From assembly GCF_000759475.1 (NCBI RefSeq), contig NZ_CP009454.1, forward strand, positions 3,286,001 to 3,350,000: 64,000 nt of DNA, read 5' to 3'. The notes below the pieces were generated by a model that was not told where the DNA came from, did not search any database, and saw nothing but the letters and a program-made list of their open reading frames with translations. The position numbers and the translations under genes are program-made. The stretch is from Pantoea rwandensis. Its GTDB lineage: Bacteria > Pseudomonadota > Gammaproteobacteria > Enterobacterales > Enterobacteriaceae. Of this stretch, positions 48,242 to 56,952 are shown in pieces (position 1 is the first letter of the stretch; each line of letters opens with the position of its first letter).

Positions 48242-48562
48242 TCAGGCTTTTTCCAGCGTACACAGCAACGGATGTTCATTCTCTCGTGCGTAATTGTTCA
48301 CCTGGGCGACTTTGGTTTCCGCCACTTCTGCAGTGAATACACCACAAATCGCCTTTCCGTGGTAGTGAACTTTCAACATCAGTTGCGTTGCACGTTCAAC
48401 ATCATAAGAAAAGAACTTTTGCAGAACGTCAATAACAAATTCCATAGGTGTATAATCGTCATTATTCAGAATGACTTTATACATCGAAGGCGGCTTTAAC
48501 CCTTCGCGTACTTTATCTTCGGCTAAATGTTCAAAATTAAGCCAGTCGTTTGTGTTTGCCAT
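48242..48562 (-). CDS. clpS: ClpS adaptor for the N-degron pathway
   Basis: Binds N-terminal Leu, Phe, Trp or Tyr residues and hands the substrate to ClpA. 106 residues. [20 protein letters not shown] contains the Asn-Asp-Asp pocket residues; the later [19 protein letters not shown] segment holds the hydrophobic-pocket side and ClpA contact. First gene of clpS-clpA, divergent from cspD. Confidence 0.98.
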   Translation of the reverse strand: MANTNDWLNFEHLAEDKVREGLKPPSMYKVILNNDDYTPMEFVIDVLQKFFSYDVERATQLMLKVHYHGKAICGVFTAEVAETKVAQVNNYARENEHPLLCTLEKA

Positions 48563-48884
48563 AATGTTCCGTCGAAATTCTGCGTTACGATTGCGCGCAT
48601 TTCTGCGCCCATTCCTAAGTTTAACACGTCTGTCAAGCCACCTTTCCCTTAAGAAAAAACGGTCCTAAAAGCCCATGCGCGACCTGTATCACAAAATTTG
48701 CAATAGCGTTAACTGCCTCAAATTTTGATGAATTTCTCCCCGTGCGCCAGGGCCGTTTGCTTGACGATAAGGACCGTTTCTCTACATTCTACTTACACAA
48801 GCTGATTGAGTTTTAAACAAACTCGACTCACAGCTTCAATGACCTCACCTACTGTTCAAAATGTCTTGCGAGGGAAGTAAAAGC
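48563..48884. other. Divergent intergenic region clpS / cspD
   Basis: 322 bases without a gene. The plus strand carries the cspD promoter; the minus strand has a perfect TTGACA (48637-48632), but no matching -10 at 15-19 bases, so the clpS promoter is not resolved. Confidence 0.6.
48761..48788 (+). promoter_or_regulatory. Candidate cspD promoter
   Basis: TTGACG (48761-48766) and TACATT (48783-48788) with a 16-base spacer. Start near 48795 leaves a leader of about 90 bases before the cspD ATG. Confidence 0.6.
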
Positions 48885-49106
48885 ATGGAGACGGGTACTG
48901 TTAAATGGTTCAACAACGCCAAGGGCTTCGGCTTTATCTGTCCGATTGGCGGCGGCGACGATATCTTCGCACACTACTCCACGATTCAGATGGAGGGATA
49001 CAGAACGCTGAAGGCCGGCCAGCAGGTTCAGTTCGATGTCCATGAAGGGCCAAAAGGCAATCACGCCAGCTTGATTGTGCCCTGTGAAGTCACGCAAGTC
49101 GCCTGA
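48885..49106 (+). CDS. cspD: Cold-shock-like protein CspD
   Basis: Stationary-phase single-strand-binding protein that inhibits replication initiation in E. coli; a paralogue of CspA not induced by cold. The cold-shock domain shows RNP1 KGFGFICP and RNP2 DIFAHYS. I chose ATG 48885 (METGTVKWFNNAKG), with AGGGA upstream, giving 73 residues; the frame start at 48861 adds eight residues (MSCEGSKS). Confidence 0.97.
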   Translation: METGTVKWFNNAKGFGFICPIGGGDDIFAHYSTIQMEGYRTLKAGQQVQFDVHEGPKGNHASLIVPCEVTQVA

Positions 49107-49140
49107 CGCGCGCCTCTTCATTCATTCTGACCACTCCCGA

Positions 49141-49174
49141 AAAAAAATGCCAGCCGCAGACGCTGGCATTTTTC
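49141..49174. terminator. Bidirectional terminator cspD / ybjD
   Basis: 12-bp stem (49143-49154 with 49162-49173), 7-base loop, A and T runs on the two sides, between convergent genes. Confidence 0.92.
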
Positions 49175-49195
49175 TTTTGCGAATTTTCCCGCCCC

Positions 49196-50836
49196 TCAAT
49201 CCGCCCGTCCGCGTGCTAACCACATCACGCGAGCAAACAACTGATCCAGCAAGGCGGGAATCGCCTGCGGCCCACGCTCTGCCGCCGCCATGGCTACCGC
49301 AATCGCCAGCTCGGGTTTCGAGCTGTGATGAATCGCTTTGGTAATAATACGCCGCGCATTCATCGGCACGTTTAACGGCAGGTGCGCCATGTCGTGATAA
49401 ACATCGCTGAACCCCTGCTTATAGAGAAAATGTTCTATATCCGGGGCCGGGAACTGCGTCAGATGATCGTCTTGCCGTTCATGCTCCTGCAGTTGGCTCC
49501 GGGCGCTGGCTGCATACTTATTGCCCGCTTCATCGCCATCCGTTAACACATGCCAGGCGATGCCCATGCGTCTGGCAAACTTCAACAGCGGCTTAAGACC
49601 AGACTGCGCAAATTCGATGACTTTGACCCCTTCGGCCGCAAAATGGTAGCCGCGCTGCCGTGCCAGTTCATTGATGATCCACACTTCCGTTTCTCCCTCC
49701 ACCAGTAACCAGCAGCGGGCAAAGAGTGCCGAGGGGCGATTCACGCGGATATGAAATCCAATACGGCGGCTCTCCTCTGCGCTCAATCCTTCAGGACCAA
49801 TCCGCCATGCCGCAACGCGTGTGGGTTCACGCACCAGGCGACAAATATTCTCCAACGGCACCTGAGATAACAGCTCCCCCGAATTGGTGGTGGTGATTTT
49901 TTGCAGCGGCATTAAATCCAGCAGATTCCACGCCACTGACAGCATAATCGGATGCAGTCGCGTTTCCGGATCCTCCACCAGCAGCAATGGGTGAGCGCCC
50001 GGCGGCAGCGCTTCATTGCCGTGCGCCTGAATCAGTAAAGAGAACATGCGCAATAAAATAACCTTGCGACTGCGTGATTCCGTTCCGGCAATCAGGTGGT
50101 TAAGCTTGTCGAGTGAGCGCCAGCCTTGCGAACCGTCGCGCAATTCAGGTGCGACACGCGCCGCGCTGACCCCCGGTTGCTGCACAAGAAAGTAGTGCTC
50201 CAGCAATTGCTGCATGGTGTGCAAGCCCTGACGCAGTAAATCGTCACTTAAATTCTGTGGCTGCACGACCAAATCCCGGGTTAATTTCTCGACTTCCTGT
50301 GACAATTCACTCAGCGTCGTAGCCCGGCGATCCGCATCGATGCTGCTGTGTCGTCCACGCCGGCCAAAGCGCGCATCGCGTAGTCTGAGCACTGGATAGA
50401 AGGCACGCAGATGCGCCAGCGCCGCCTCAGTGCCTTCCATCGCCAGCACATCGCCATTTTGGTCGATGAAGCGCCAGGTGGTTTTCACGCCATGCTCATT
50501 GCGGCGCGCACGGGTGCTAAAGCGGATAAAGCGCCCGTTTTCATCACGCTGCCAGAAAGGCTGGAACACCGCTTCGTCATCGCCCGCTTGTGCACGAAAG
50601 CGAAACACCAGTTGCAGCTGACGCAGACGGGCTTCCAGATCGCCCGGTGGGAAGTGAAAGTCATGTTCGGTAAATTGATAAGGTTCAGCCGCAGGCGCCA
50701 GTAATAGTGTCAGCGCATCCAGCAGGCTGGATTTACCCCAGGCATTTTCACCAATCAGCAGATTGGTATCAGTGAGTGGCAACGACAGCCGATTGATGCC
50801 ACGAAAACCGCGAATATCGATATGTTCCAGAAACAT
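49196..50836 (-). CDS. ybjD: YbjD, OLD-family ATPase/Toprim nuclease
   Basis: Overcoming-lysogenization-defect family protein: N-terminal ABC-type ATPase plus C-terminal Toprim nuclease domain. Walker A GENAWGKSS near residue 30, Walker B LLLVEDPETRLHP, and Toprim acidic motifs LLVEGETEVW and LTDGDEAGNKY. Related OLD proteins degrade DNA and some (Gabija GajA) act in phage defence; the role of YbjD is unknown. 546 residues from ATG 50836, with AAGGGA 7 bases upstream; an adjacent ATG at 50839 is the alternative. No helicase partner is next to it. Confidence 0.92.
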   Translation of the reverse strand: MFLEHIDIRGFRGINRLSLPLTDTNLLIGENAWGKSSLLDALTLLLAPAAEPYQFTEHDFHFPPGDLEARLRQLQLVFRFRAQAGDDEAVFQPFWQRDENGRFIRFSTRARRNEHGVKTTWRFIDQNGDVLAMEGTEAALAHLRAFYPVLRLRDARFGRRGRHSSIDADRRATTLSELSQEVEKLTRDLVVQPQNLSDDLLRQGLHTMQQLLEHYFLVQQPGVSAARVAPELRDGSQGWRSLDKLNHLIAGTESRSRKVILLRMFSLLIQAHGNEALPPGAHPLLLVEDPETRLHPIMLSVAWNLLDLMPLQKITTTNSGELLSQVPLENICRLVREPTRVAAWRIGPEGLSAEESRRIGFHIRVNRPSALFARCWLLVEGETEVWIINELARQRGYHFAAEGVKVIEFAQSGLKPLLKFARRMGIAWHVLTDGDEAGNKYAASARSQLQEHERQDDHLTQFPAPDIEHFLYKQGFSDVYHDMAHLPLNVPMNARRIITKAIHHSSKPELAIAVAMAAAERGPQAIPALLDQLFARVMWLARGRAD

Positions 50837-50971
50837 CATGCCATCCCTTGAGTGCTTTGCCTGAGCATGGTTCGCCTCGTTAAGTTGGTCAAGTTAATGC
50901 AAGGGTAAAAGGTTTACACTTCAACTCTTTTCCGCTAGCTTGCGGCCCTCTCCCACGGCTGGAAACGCTCT

Positions 50972-51868
50972 ATGTATGGCTTAATCATCATTCTGTTGCC
51001 ACTGATTGCTGGCTATTTACTGCATGTGACCCGTGCCAATCTGCTGCGTGGCGTCGCCCGCCTGTTGAGCGCTCTGGTGTACATCATCCTGTTTTTTATG
51101 GGCACCAGCCTCGCTTTCCTCGATAACCTCAGCAGTAATCTGCTCACCATTTTTCACACCGCCTTGATCAGTATGCTGTGCATTCTCGCTTGTTCCCTGA
51201 TGGCTTTCTGGCTATTGGAGAAGCGCGTGCCGTGGCATCACCCGCACAAGCAGCAAGCCCTGCCTTCCCGTCTGCACATGGCGCTGGAATCCCTCAAGCT
51301 GTGTGGCTCGGTACTGGGCGGATTCCTGTTGGGATTAAGCCAGTGGTCAATTCTGCGCCACGCATCAACCATCAGTGAATATGCCCTGATGCTGATGTTG
51401 TTCCTGGTCGGCATTCAACTGCGCAGCAGCGGCATGACCTTGCGTCAAATCACGCTCAATCGTCGCGGCATGCTGGTGGCGGCGGTGTCGCTGTGCAGCG
51501 CCTTAATTGGTGGGATGCTGGCCGCATTATGGCTCGATTTGCCAATCAAAACCGGCCTGGCGCTTGCCAGCGGCTTCGGCTGGTACTCGCTTTCCGGCAT
51601 TCTCATGACGGAATCGTTTGGGCCGGTGATTGGCAGTGCCGCTTTCTTTAACGATCTGCTGCGTGAACTGATCACCATTATGCTGATCCCGCTGTTGATC
51701 AGCCGTCAGCGCAGTATGACGCTGGGTTTGAGTGGCGCCACCTCAATGGATTTCACCCTGCCGATTCTGCAACGCACCGGCGGCATGGAAATTGTCCCGG
51801 CCGCGATCGTGCACGGTTTTATCATGAGTTTACTGGCCCCGATTCTTATCGCGCTGTTTTCCGCCTGA
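50972..51868 (+). CDS. lysO: Lysine exporter LysO (YbjE)
   Basis: Inner-membrane L-lysine exporter (DUF340 family), controlled by ArgP in E. coli. About eight membrane segments; conserved GFGWYSLSGILMTE and FFNDLLRELI carry the acidic residues needed for transport. 298 residues, near E. coli 299. Divergent from ybjD across 135 bases. aqpZ, which lies between these in E. coli, is absent. Confidence 0.95.
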   Translation: MYGLIIILLPLIAGYLLHVTRANLLRGVARLLSALVYIILFFMGTSLAFLDNLSSNLLTIFHTALISMLCILACSLMAFWLLEKRVPWHHPHKQQALPSRLHMALESLKLCGSVLGGFLLGLSQWSILRHASTISEYALMLMLFLVGIQLRSSGMTLRQITLNRRGMLVAAVSLCSALIGGMLAALWLDLPIKTGLALASGFGWYSLSGILMTESFGPVIGSAAFFNDLLRELITIMLIPLLISRQRSMTLGLSGATSMDFTLPILQRTGGMEIVPAAIVHGFIMSLLAPILIALFSA

Positions 51869-51910
51869 GCACCGAGCGCATTTTTTCACGGCTGCGCGCG
51901 CCTTCCTTCG

Positions 51911-51921
51911 TCTACGCTTTC
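51911..51921 (+). promoter_or_regulatory. Sigma-S-like promoter of poxB
   Basis: TCTACGCTTTC fits the sigma-S -10 consensus KCTAYRCTTAA at 9 of 11 positions, including the C at -13. Start near 51924 leaves a 55-base leader. poxB is a classical RpoS-dependent gene in E. coli. Confidence 0.7.
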
Positions 51922-51978
51922 TGACTGACAGGTTTCCGCCATCGGGACGGATGGCAAAACACCAGAAAGGAGCGAACG

Positions 51979-53700
51979 ATGAAGCAAACTGTGGCGGCAC
52001 TGCTGGCCAAAACCCTGGAAAGCGCCGGTGTGAAACGCATTTGGGGTGTCACGGGTGATTCTCTTAATGGACTCAATGACAGCCTGAATCGCATGGGCAC
52101 CATTGAATGGATGCCCACTCGCCATGAAGAGGTGGCGGCCTTTGCGGCAGGCGCTGAAGCGCAAATCAGCGGTGAACTGGCGGTATGCGCCGGTTCCTGC
52201 GGCCCAGGCAACCTGCATCTGATTAACGGGCTGTTTGACTGCCACCGCAACCATGTGCCAGTGCTGGCGATTGCGGCTCATATCCCCTCGAGTGAAATCG
52301 GCAGCGGTTACTTCCAGGAAACGCATCCGGAAGAGCTTTTCCGCGAATGCAGTCACTATTGCGAACTGGTGTCCAACCCTGAGCAACTGCCGCAGGTTCT
52401 CGGCATCGCCATGCGCAAAGCGATTCTCAATCGTGGTGTATCGGTCATCGTGCTTCCGGGCGACATTGCCCTGAAACCGGCGCCGGAAGGGGCGCGTAGC
52501 GAGTGGTATCCGCCGCAATTACCCCATGTTGTGCCTAACGCCAGTGAAATTGCCCGGCTGGCCGACACGCTCAACCATGCCAAAAATATTACGCTGATGT
52601 GCGGCAGCGGCTGTGCTGGCGCTCACGCTGAAGTGGTGCAGCTGGCAGAAACACTGAAAGCGCCCGTGGTGCACGCCATGCGCGGCAAAGAGCACATCGA
52701 GTATGATAATCCTTACGACGTCGGCATGACCGGCTTGATCGGCTTTTCATCCGGTTATCACGCCATGATGAACGCCGACACGCTGGTGCTACTGGGTACA
52801 CAGTTCCCTTATCGACCGTTTTACCCGGCTGATGCCCATATCATCCAGATTGATATCAATCCCGCCAGCCTCGGTGCGCATAGCCATGTCAACATGGCGC
52901 TGATTGGCGATATCAAAGCCACACTGCAGGCGCTGCAACCTCAGCTCGCCAGCAAAAGCGATCGACATCATCTCGACAGCGCGCTGGAACACTATGCAGA
53001 GGCGCGTAAAGGCCTGGACGACCTGGCCACCGCCAATGATAAACAAGCGATTCATCCGCAATATCTGGCGCAACAAATCAGCCATTACGCGGCCGAGGAT
53101 GCGATTTTCACTTGTGATGTGGGCACGCCTACGGTGTGGGCTGCGCGCTATCTGAAAATGAACGGCAAGCGCCGCCTGCTGGGATCGTTCAACCACGGTT
53201 CGATGGCCAACGCGATGCCACAGGCGCTCGGCGCTCAGGCCATCGATAAGCAACGGCAGGTCGTGGCGCTGTGTGGGGATGGTGGCTTCAGTATGCTGAT
53301 GGGCGATTTTATTTCCGTCGCCCAGTTAAAGCTGCCGGTAAAGCTGGTGATTTTCAACAACAGCGTGCTGGGCTTTGTGGCAATGGAGATGAAAGCGGGC
53401 GGCTACCTCACCGATGGCACCGATCTGGAAAACCCCGATTTTGCCGCGATTGCCACCGCCTGTGGCATTAAAGGCATTCGCGTCGAGAAAGCCTCTGAAC
53501 TTAACAGCGCGCTGGAACAGGCATTCGCACATGATGGTCCGGTGCTAATCAATGCGATTACCGCTAAGGAAGAGCTCTCGATGCCACCGCAGATCAAAGC
53601 CGAGCAGGCCAAAGGGTTCAGCCTGTATATGCTGCGCGCGATTCTGAATGGACGTGGCGATGAGATCGTTGAACTGGCGAAAACTAACTGGCTGAGGTAA
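51979..53700 (+). CDS. poxB: Pyruvate dehydrogenase (quinone) PoxB
   Basis: Peripheral membrane flavoprotein converting pyruvate to acetate and CO2 with electrons to ubiquinone; active in stationary phase. TPP-enzyme architecture: N-terminal PYR domain with [13 protein letters not shown], middle FAD-binding domain, C-terminal TPP motif [12 protein letters not shown] ... IFNN. The C-terminal membrane-binding tail is present ([19 protein letters not shown]). 573 against 572 residues. hcp-hcr, upstream in E. coli, is absent. Ends in a strong terminator. Confidence 0.97.
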   Translation: MKQTVAALLAKTLESAGVKRIWGVTGDSLNGLNDSLNRMGTIEWMPTRHEEVAAFAAGAEAQISGELAVCAGSCGPGNLHLINGLFDCHRNHVPVLAIAAHIPSSEIGSGYFQETHPEELFRECSHYCELVSNPEQLPQVLGIAMRKAILNRGVSVIVLPGDIALKPAPEGARSEWYPPQLPHVVPNASEIARLADTLNHAKNITLMCGSGCAGAHAEVVQLAETLKAPVVHAMRGKEHIEYDNPYDVGMTGLIGFSSGYHAMMNADTLVLLGTQFPYRPFYPADAHIIQIDINPASLGAHSHVNMALIGDIKATLQALQPQLASKSDRHHLDSALEHYAEARKGLDDLATANDKQAIHPQYLAQQISHYAAEDAIFTCDVGTPTVWAARYLKMNGKRRLLGSFNHGSMANAMPQALGAQAIDKQRQVVALCGDGGFSMLMGDFISVAQLKLPVKLVIFNNSVLGFVAMEMKAGGYLTDGTDLENPDFAAIATACGIKGIRVEKASELNSALEQAFAHDGPVLINAITAKEELSMPPQIKAEQAKGFSLYMLRAILNGRGDEIVELAKTNWLR

Positions 53701-53730
53701 AACGGATAACCAGGCCAGATAACTCACAAC

Positions 53731-53753
53731 GCGGGCGCTCAGCCCGCTTTTTT
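53731..53753 (+). terminator. Rho-independent terminator after poxB
   Basis: 6-bp stem GCGGGC/GCCCGC (53731-53736 with 53742-53747) and six T residues (53748-53753). The T-run ends only 6 bases before the ltaE Shine-Dalgarno. Confidence 0.88.
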
Positions 53754-53769
53754 GTTTCAGGAGAGCGAT

Positions 53770-54768
53770 GTGATCGATTTACGCAGTGATACCGTAACCC
53801 GCCCAAGTGCCGCCATGCTGGATGCGATGATGGCCGCCGAAACTGGCGATGATGTCTATCGCGACGATCCCACCGTCAATGCGCTGGAACGCGAGGCCGC
53901 ACGCCTGAGTGGCAAAGCCGCTGCGCTGTTCTTCCCTACCGGGACCCAGGCCAACCTGGTGGCACTGCTCTGTCACTGCCAGCGCGGCGATGAATATATC
54001 GTCGGCCAGCAGGCACATAACTACAAATACGAAGCGGGTGGCGCGGCGGTGCTGGGCAGCATTCAGCCTCAACCTATTTCTCATGCCGAAGATGGATCGC
54101 TGCCGCTGGCGGATATTGTTGCCGCCATCAAACCGGATGACATCCATTTTGCGCGCACGCGCCTGCTAAGTCTGGAAAACACCCATCACGGCAAAGTGCT
54201 GTCGCAGAGCTATCTGGAGCAAGCGTGGAAGCTGACGCGTGAGCACAAACTGGCGCTGCACATTGATGGCGCCCGCATTTTCAATGCCGTGGTGGCGCAA
54301 AATGTTGAGCTGAAAGATATCGCGCGCTATTGCGATACGCTGACCATCTGCCTGTCCAAAGGGCTGGGCACGCCGGTCGGTTCACTGCTGTGCGGTGATG
54401 AAGCCTATATTGAGCAAGCTCGTCGCTGGCGTAAAATGACCGGTGGCGGCATGCGTCAGGCAGGCATCCTGGCCGCGGCGGGTCTGTACGCACTGAAGCA
54501 CAATGTGGCGCGCCTGAAAGAAGATCATGACAATGCCGCCTGGCTGGCGGAGCAGCTTAGCGCGATTGGCGTAGAGGTACTGAATCAGCACACCAACATG
54601 CTGTTTGTGAAAGTACCGGCGGATCAGGTGGACGCACTGAAAAGCTGGATGCACTCCGGCGATGTGTTGATGAGCGTAGGCCCGGTCACACGTATTGCCA
54701 CCCACCTCGATGTCAGCCGTCAGGATTTACAACGTCTGGTTGCACACTGGCAGGCGTTTTTAGCGTAA
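53770..54768 (+). CDS. ltaE: Low-specificity L-threonine aldolase
   Basis: PLP enzyme cleaving L-threonine and L-allo-threonine to glycine and acetaldehyde. The start is GTG 53770 (MIDLRSDTVTRPSAAML), which matches E. coli; GGAG is 6 bases upstream. A TTG at 53752 in frame sits in the terminator T-run and is rejected. The PLP lysine is in CLSKGLGTPVGSLL near residue 197. 332 residues against 333. The gene follows the poxB terminator so closely that its promoter must lie within poxB or it relies on readthrough. Confidence 0.95.
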   Translation: MIDLRSDTVTRPSAAMLDAMMAAETGDDVYRDDPTVNALEREAARLSGKAAALFFPTGTQANLVALLCHCQRGDEYIVGQQAHNYKYEAGGAAVLGSIQPQPISHAEDGSLPLADIVAAIKPDDIHFARTRLLSLENTHHGKVLSQSYLEQAWKLTREHKLALHIDGARIFNAVVAQNVELKDIARYCDTLTICLSKGLGTPVGSLLCGDEAYIEQARRWRKMTGGGMRQAGILAAAGLYALKHNVARLKEDHDNAAWLAEQLSAIGVEVLNQHTNMLFVKVPADQVDALKSWMHSGDVLMSVGPVTRIATHLDVSRQDLQRLVAHWQAFLA

Positions 54769-54790
54769 CAAAGCTCAGGTTGTCTTGCAG

Positions 54791-54810
54791 GGACGGTCTT
54801 CGGGCCGTCC
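54791..54810 (+). terminator. UUCG-tetraloop hairpin after ltaE
   Basis: 8-bp stem (54791-54798 with 54803-54810, including one G-U pair) capped by C(UUCG)G, 22 bases past the ltaE stop. No U-tract follows, so it may stabilise the 3' end or act with Rho. Confidence 0.5.
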
Positions 54811-54840
54811 ACAAGTTCACCCTGGCGAGCCCCCTACTTC

Positions 54841-54999
54841 ATCTTTATATCACCGTGCCGTACCGTTCTTCGCCAGTCACGTCTGTGCTATCGCCAGGGT
54901 TTCTGCATCGGCGATGTCATACACCGTTTCATCACTGCGCTGCGCCGTATTTCGCCAGTAATGCTCGGGCTATCGCCAGGGTTTCTGCATCGGCGACGC
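54841..54999 (-). repeat. 82-bp-period tandem copy of the amiD 3' end
   Basis: The last part of amiD (54923-54999) is repeated downstream at 54841-54917 with a constant 82-base offset. 28 bases are identical (54887-54914 and 54969-54996); the rest is about 65% identical. Translated on the minus strand, the outer copy reads ADAETLAIAQT-stop-LAKNGTAR-stop against ADAETLAIARALLAKYGAAQ-stop, so it is a decayed non-coding duplicate that keeps the position of the stop. Confidence 0.85.
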
Positions 55000-55756
55000 C
55001 TCGATAATCCCGCGCACGGAAGTGCATCTGAAACGCCGCGATCAGCTTACGCTGCATTTGCGGGGTATTCGCTGAATTGACGTCATAACCATAGCGCTGC
55101 AGCGCATCCAGCAGCTCGGCCTGATCGATGGGCGCACCCGCCGCGTGCCCGTTCAAATAACGCTGTACCGTGTCGCGATCGGGCCATGCGCCCAGTCCCT
55201 GCTCCGCCAACTGCTGCCAGGGGAACAGCGGGCCAGGATCCTGCTTCCGCTGCGGCGCGATATCGCTGTGCCCCACCAGGTTCTCAGGCGTAATGGCATA
55301 GCGCTGCGTGATATCTTTCACCAGCGCCACCAGCACGCTGATTTGCGCCGGCGTAAACGGCTGCCACTCCACGCCAGTTAATGTCCGCGCATAACCACGA
55401 TTGACGATCTCGATACCAATCGACGTGTCATTGATGCGGGTCGCACCGCGCCAGAAACTCGGCCCGGCATGCCACGCCAGTTCAGGCTCCGGCACTAGTT
55501 GCCAGATCACACCCTTACCCCGTCTCTGCGCGGGCTGCCGTGGAATGAGATAGTGTGCGCTGACTTCACGATCGGTCAGCGTGGCCAGTGAGGAAGGCAG
55601 ATCTTCGGCGGTATAGTGGATCACCACCACTTTGATACGAGGCCGCGCGCCCTGTGCCGGATGCGCGGTATCGACCCAATAACCCTGTCTTGATTCCAGC
55701 GAGGAGTGGCAGGCGCTGAGCAGCAGCGCCATCATCAAAGCGACAACTACCCGCAT
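54932..55756 (-). CDS. amiD: Outer-membrane N-acetylmuramoyl-L-alanine amidase AmiD
   Basis: Zinc lipoprotein that cuts the MurNAc-L-Ala bond of peptidoglycan and anhydro-muropeptides. Lipobox LLLSAC near residue 16; amidase_2 domain with zinc and catalytic residues in VVVIHYTAED, IGIEIVNRG and VGHSDIAPQRKQDPGPLFPW; C-terminal peptidoglycan-binding domain. 274 residues against 276. The ATG overlaps the ybjQ stop by one base. Its 3' end is partly duplicated downstream. Confidence 0.95.
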   Translation of the reverse strand: MRVVVALMMALLLSACHSSLESRQGYWVDTAHPAQGARPRIKVVVIHYTAEDLPSSLATLTDREVSAHYLIPRQPAQRRGKGVIWQLVPEPELAWHAGPSFWRGATRINDTSIGIEIVNRGYARTLTGVEWQPFTPAQISVLVALVKDITQRYAITPENLVGHSDIAPQRKQDPGPLFPWQQLAEQGLGAWPDRDTVQRYLNGHAAGAPIDQAELLDALQRYGYDVNSANTPQMQRKLIAAFQMHFRARDYRGVADAETLAIARALLAKYGAAQ

Positions 55757-56076
55757 CAGCGAATGATCACAGCCGTTCCGGTCACGCTGACCATCAGCAT
55801 GCTACTGTCTTTGCCCACGGTTTCATAATCGATATCAATGCCCACGACCGCATTCGCACCCAGCGCCTTTGCTTGCTCTTCCAGCTCTTCAAATGCAATC
55901 TGCCGCGCTTTGCGCAGCTCTTTTTCATAAGCTCCGGAACGACCACCGACGATATCGCGAATCCCGGCAAAGAAGTCGCGGAAAATATTGGCCCCGAGAA
56001 TCGCTTCACCGGTAACCACACCGCAATATTCACTGATGCTGTGCCCTTCTAACGTGGGCGTGGTGGAAAATTTCAT
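55756..56076 (-). CDS. ybjQ: YbjQ family protein (UPF0145)
   Basis: Cytosolic protein of unknown function that forms pentameric assemblies in crystal structures of the family. 106 residues, starting [17 protein letters not shown] and containing [18 protein letters not shown], the family signature. Heads a ybjQ-amiD pair with overlapping stop and start. Divergent from ybjP. Confidence 0.95.
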   Translation of the reverse strand: MKFSTTPTLEGHSISEYCGVVTGEAILGANIFRDFFAGIRDIVGGRSGAYEKELRKARQIAFEELEEQAKALGANAVVGIDIDYETVGKDSSMLMVSVTGTAVIIR

Positions 56077-56173
56077 TTTTCTCTCCTGAGGTGAACAGCT
56101 CGTACGGCGTAAAAGCGAGACTATACTCTATGCTAAAAATGACGCTTTGCCAGTGAACAATAAGGAAATCGAG

Positions 56174-56713
56174 ATGAGAAACAATGCCTTTGCGCTGCTT
56201 GTTCCCGCTGCGTTACTGCTCAGTGCCTGTACCACCGTCGAACCGGTGATCAAAGATAACGGACCGCGCACTGCCAGCTGTGTCGACGGTGGCCCAGATA
56301 GCGTCGCGCAGCAGTTTTACGATTTACGCATCAGCCAGCCCGGCCAGGGTCTGCCCGATAGCACCACGCTGGCAAAATATCGCCCTTACCTGAGCGATCA
56401 CCTGTATCAAAAACTGCTGAGCGCCAGCAAGCAGAGCAGCAAACCTGCCTCGTGGAGCCAGGGCGATTTGTTCTCCAGCCTCGCACAGGGTCCAACGTCG
56501 GCGGAAGTTGCCAGCGCCTCAACCATTCCTAATCGCGATGCACGTAATATTCCACTGCGCGTCGATTTGAGTCGCGAGGGTAAAAGCTGGCATGACGAGG
56601 TATTGATGATTCATGAAGGCACCTGCTGGGCTGTGGATGATATTCGCTACGTCGGTGACTGGCCGCACGCAGGTGGCGGGTCGCTCAGCCAACTGCTGGA
56701 AGAGAAGAAATAG
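56174..56713 (+). CDS. ybjP: Lipoprotein YbjP
   Basis: Putative lipoprotein of unknown function (DUF3828-like). Signal with lipobox LLLSAC (Cys near residue 19). Conserved SASTIPNRDARNIPLRVDL and DEVLMIHEGTCWAVDDIRY. I chose ATG 56174 (MRNNAFALL), with AAGGA upstream, giving 179 residues against 171; the earlier frame start at 56147 puts nine charged residues before the signal peptide. Confidence 0.93.
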   Translation: MRNNAFALLVPAALLLSACTTVEPVIKDNGPRTASCVDGGPDSVAQQFYDLRISQPGQGLPDSTTLAKYRPYLSDHLYQKLLSASKQSSKPASWSQGDLFSSLAQGPTSAEVASASTIPNRDARNIPLRVDLSREGKSWHDEVLMIHEGTCWAVDDIRYVGDWPHAGGGSLSQLLEEKK

Positions 56714-56751
56714 CTGTTTAATTTTACCGCACTCAGTTCTAAACATAAGCG

Positions 56752-56775
56752 CGCCGCATCTTTGCGGCGTTTTTT
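56752..56775 (+). terminator. Rho-independent terminator after ybjP
   Basis: 7-bp stem CGCCGCA/TGCGGCG (56752-56758 with 56763-56769), 4-base loop, six T residues. Confidence 0.92.
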
Positions 56776-56821
56776 GTTAATTTTTAATCAATAAATTGCA
56801 GCCAGCGAGCCCTTCCCGGCG

Positions 56822-56848
56822 TTGACCTGCGCGATATTGTGCTACGCT
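56822..56848 (+). promoter_or_regulatory. Candidate artP promoter
   Basis: TTGACC (56822-56827) and an extended -10 TGCTACGCT (hexamer 56843-56848), 15-base spacer; the -10 also resembles the sigma-S form. Weak ARG-box-like words (56893-56906 and an ATTCA half at 56938-56942) lie downstream but are not at the usual paired spacing. Confidence 0.45.
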
Positions 56849-56952
56849 TTGGGGACTTAACTGCTGTTTAATAAATTTTAACCCACCACAATTGCATAAC
56901 TATTCTGGTGACGTTAAGATCCGCGGCACTAATTACTATTCATTTTTTGCGC

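Noticed and set aside
53752..53754. TTG start for ltaE
   Set aside because: It lies in the poxB terminator T-run without a Shine-Dalgarno and adds six unconserved residues; GTG 53770 fits the family.
56893..56942. ARG boxes before artP
   Set aside because: Two weak matches are 22 bases apart, not the paired 3-bp spacing, and one keeps only the ATTCA half-site.
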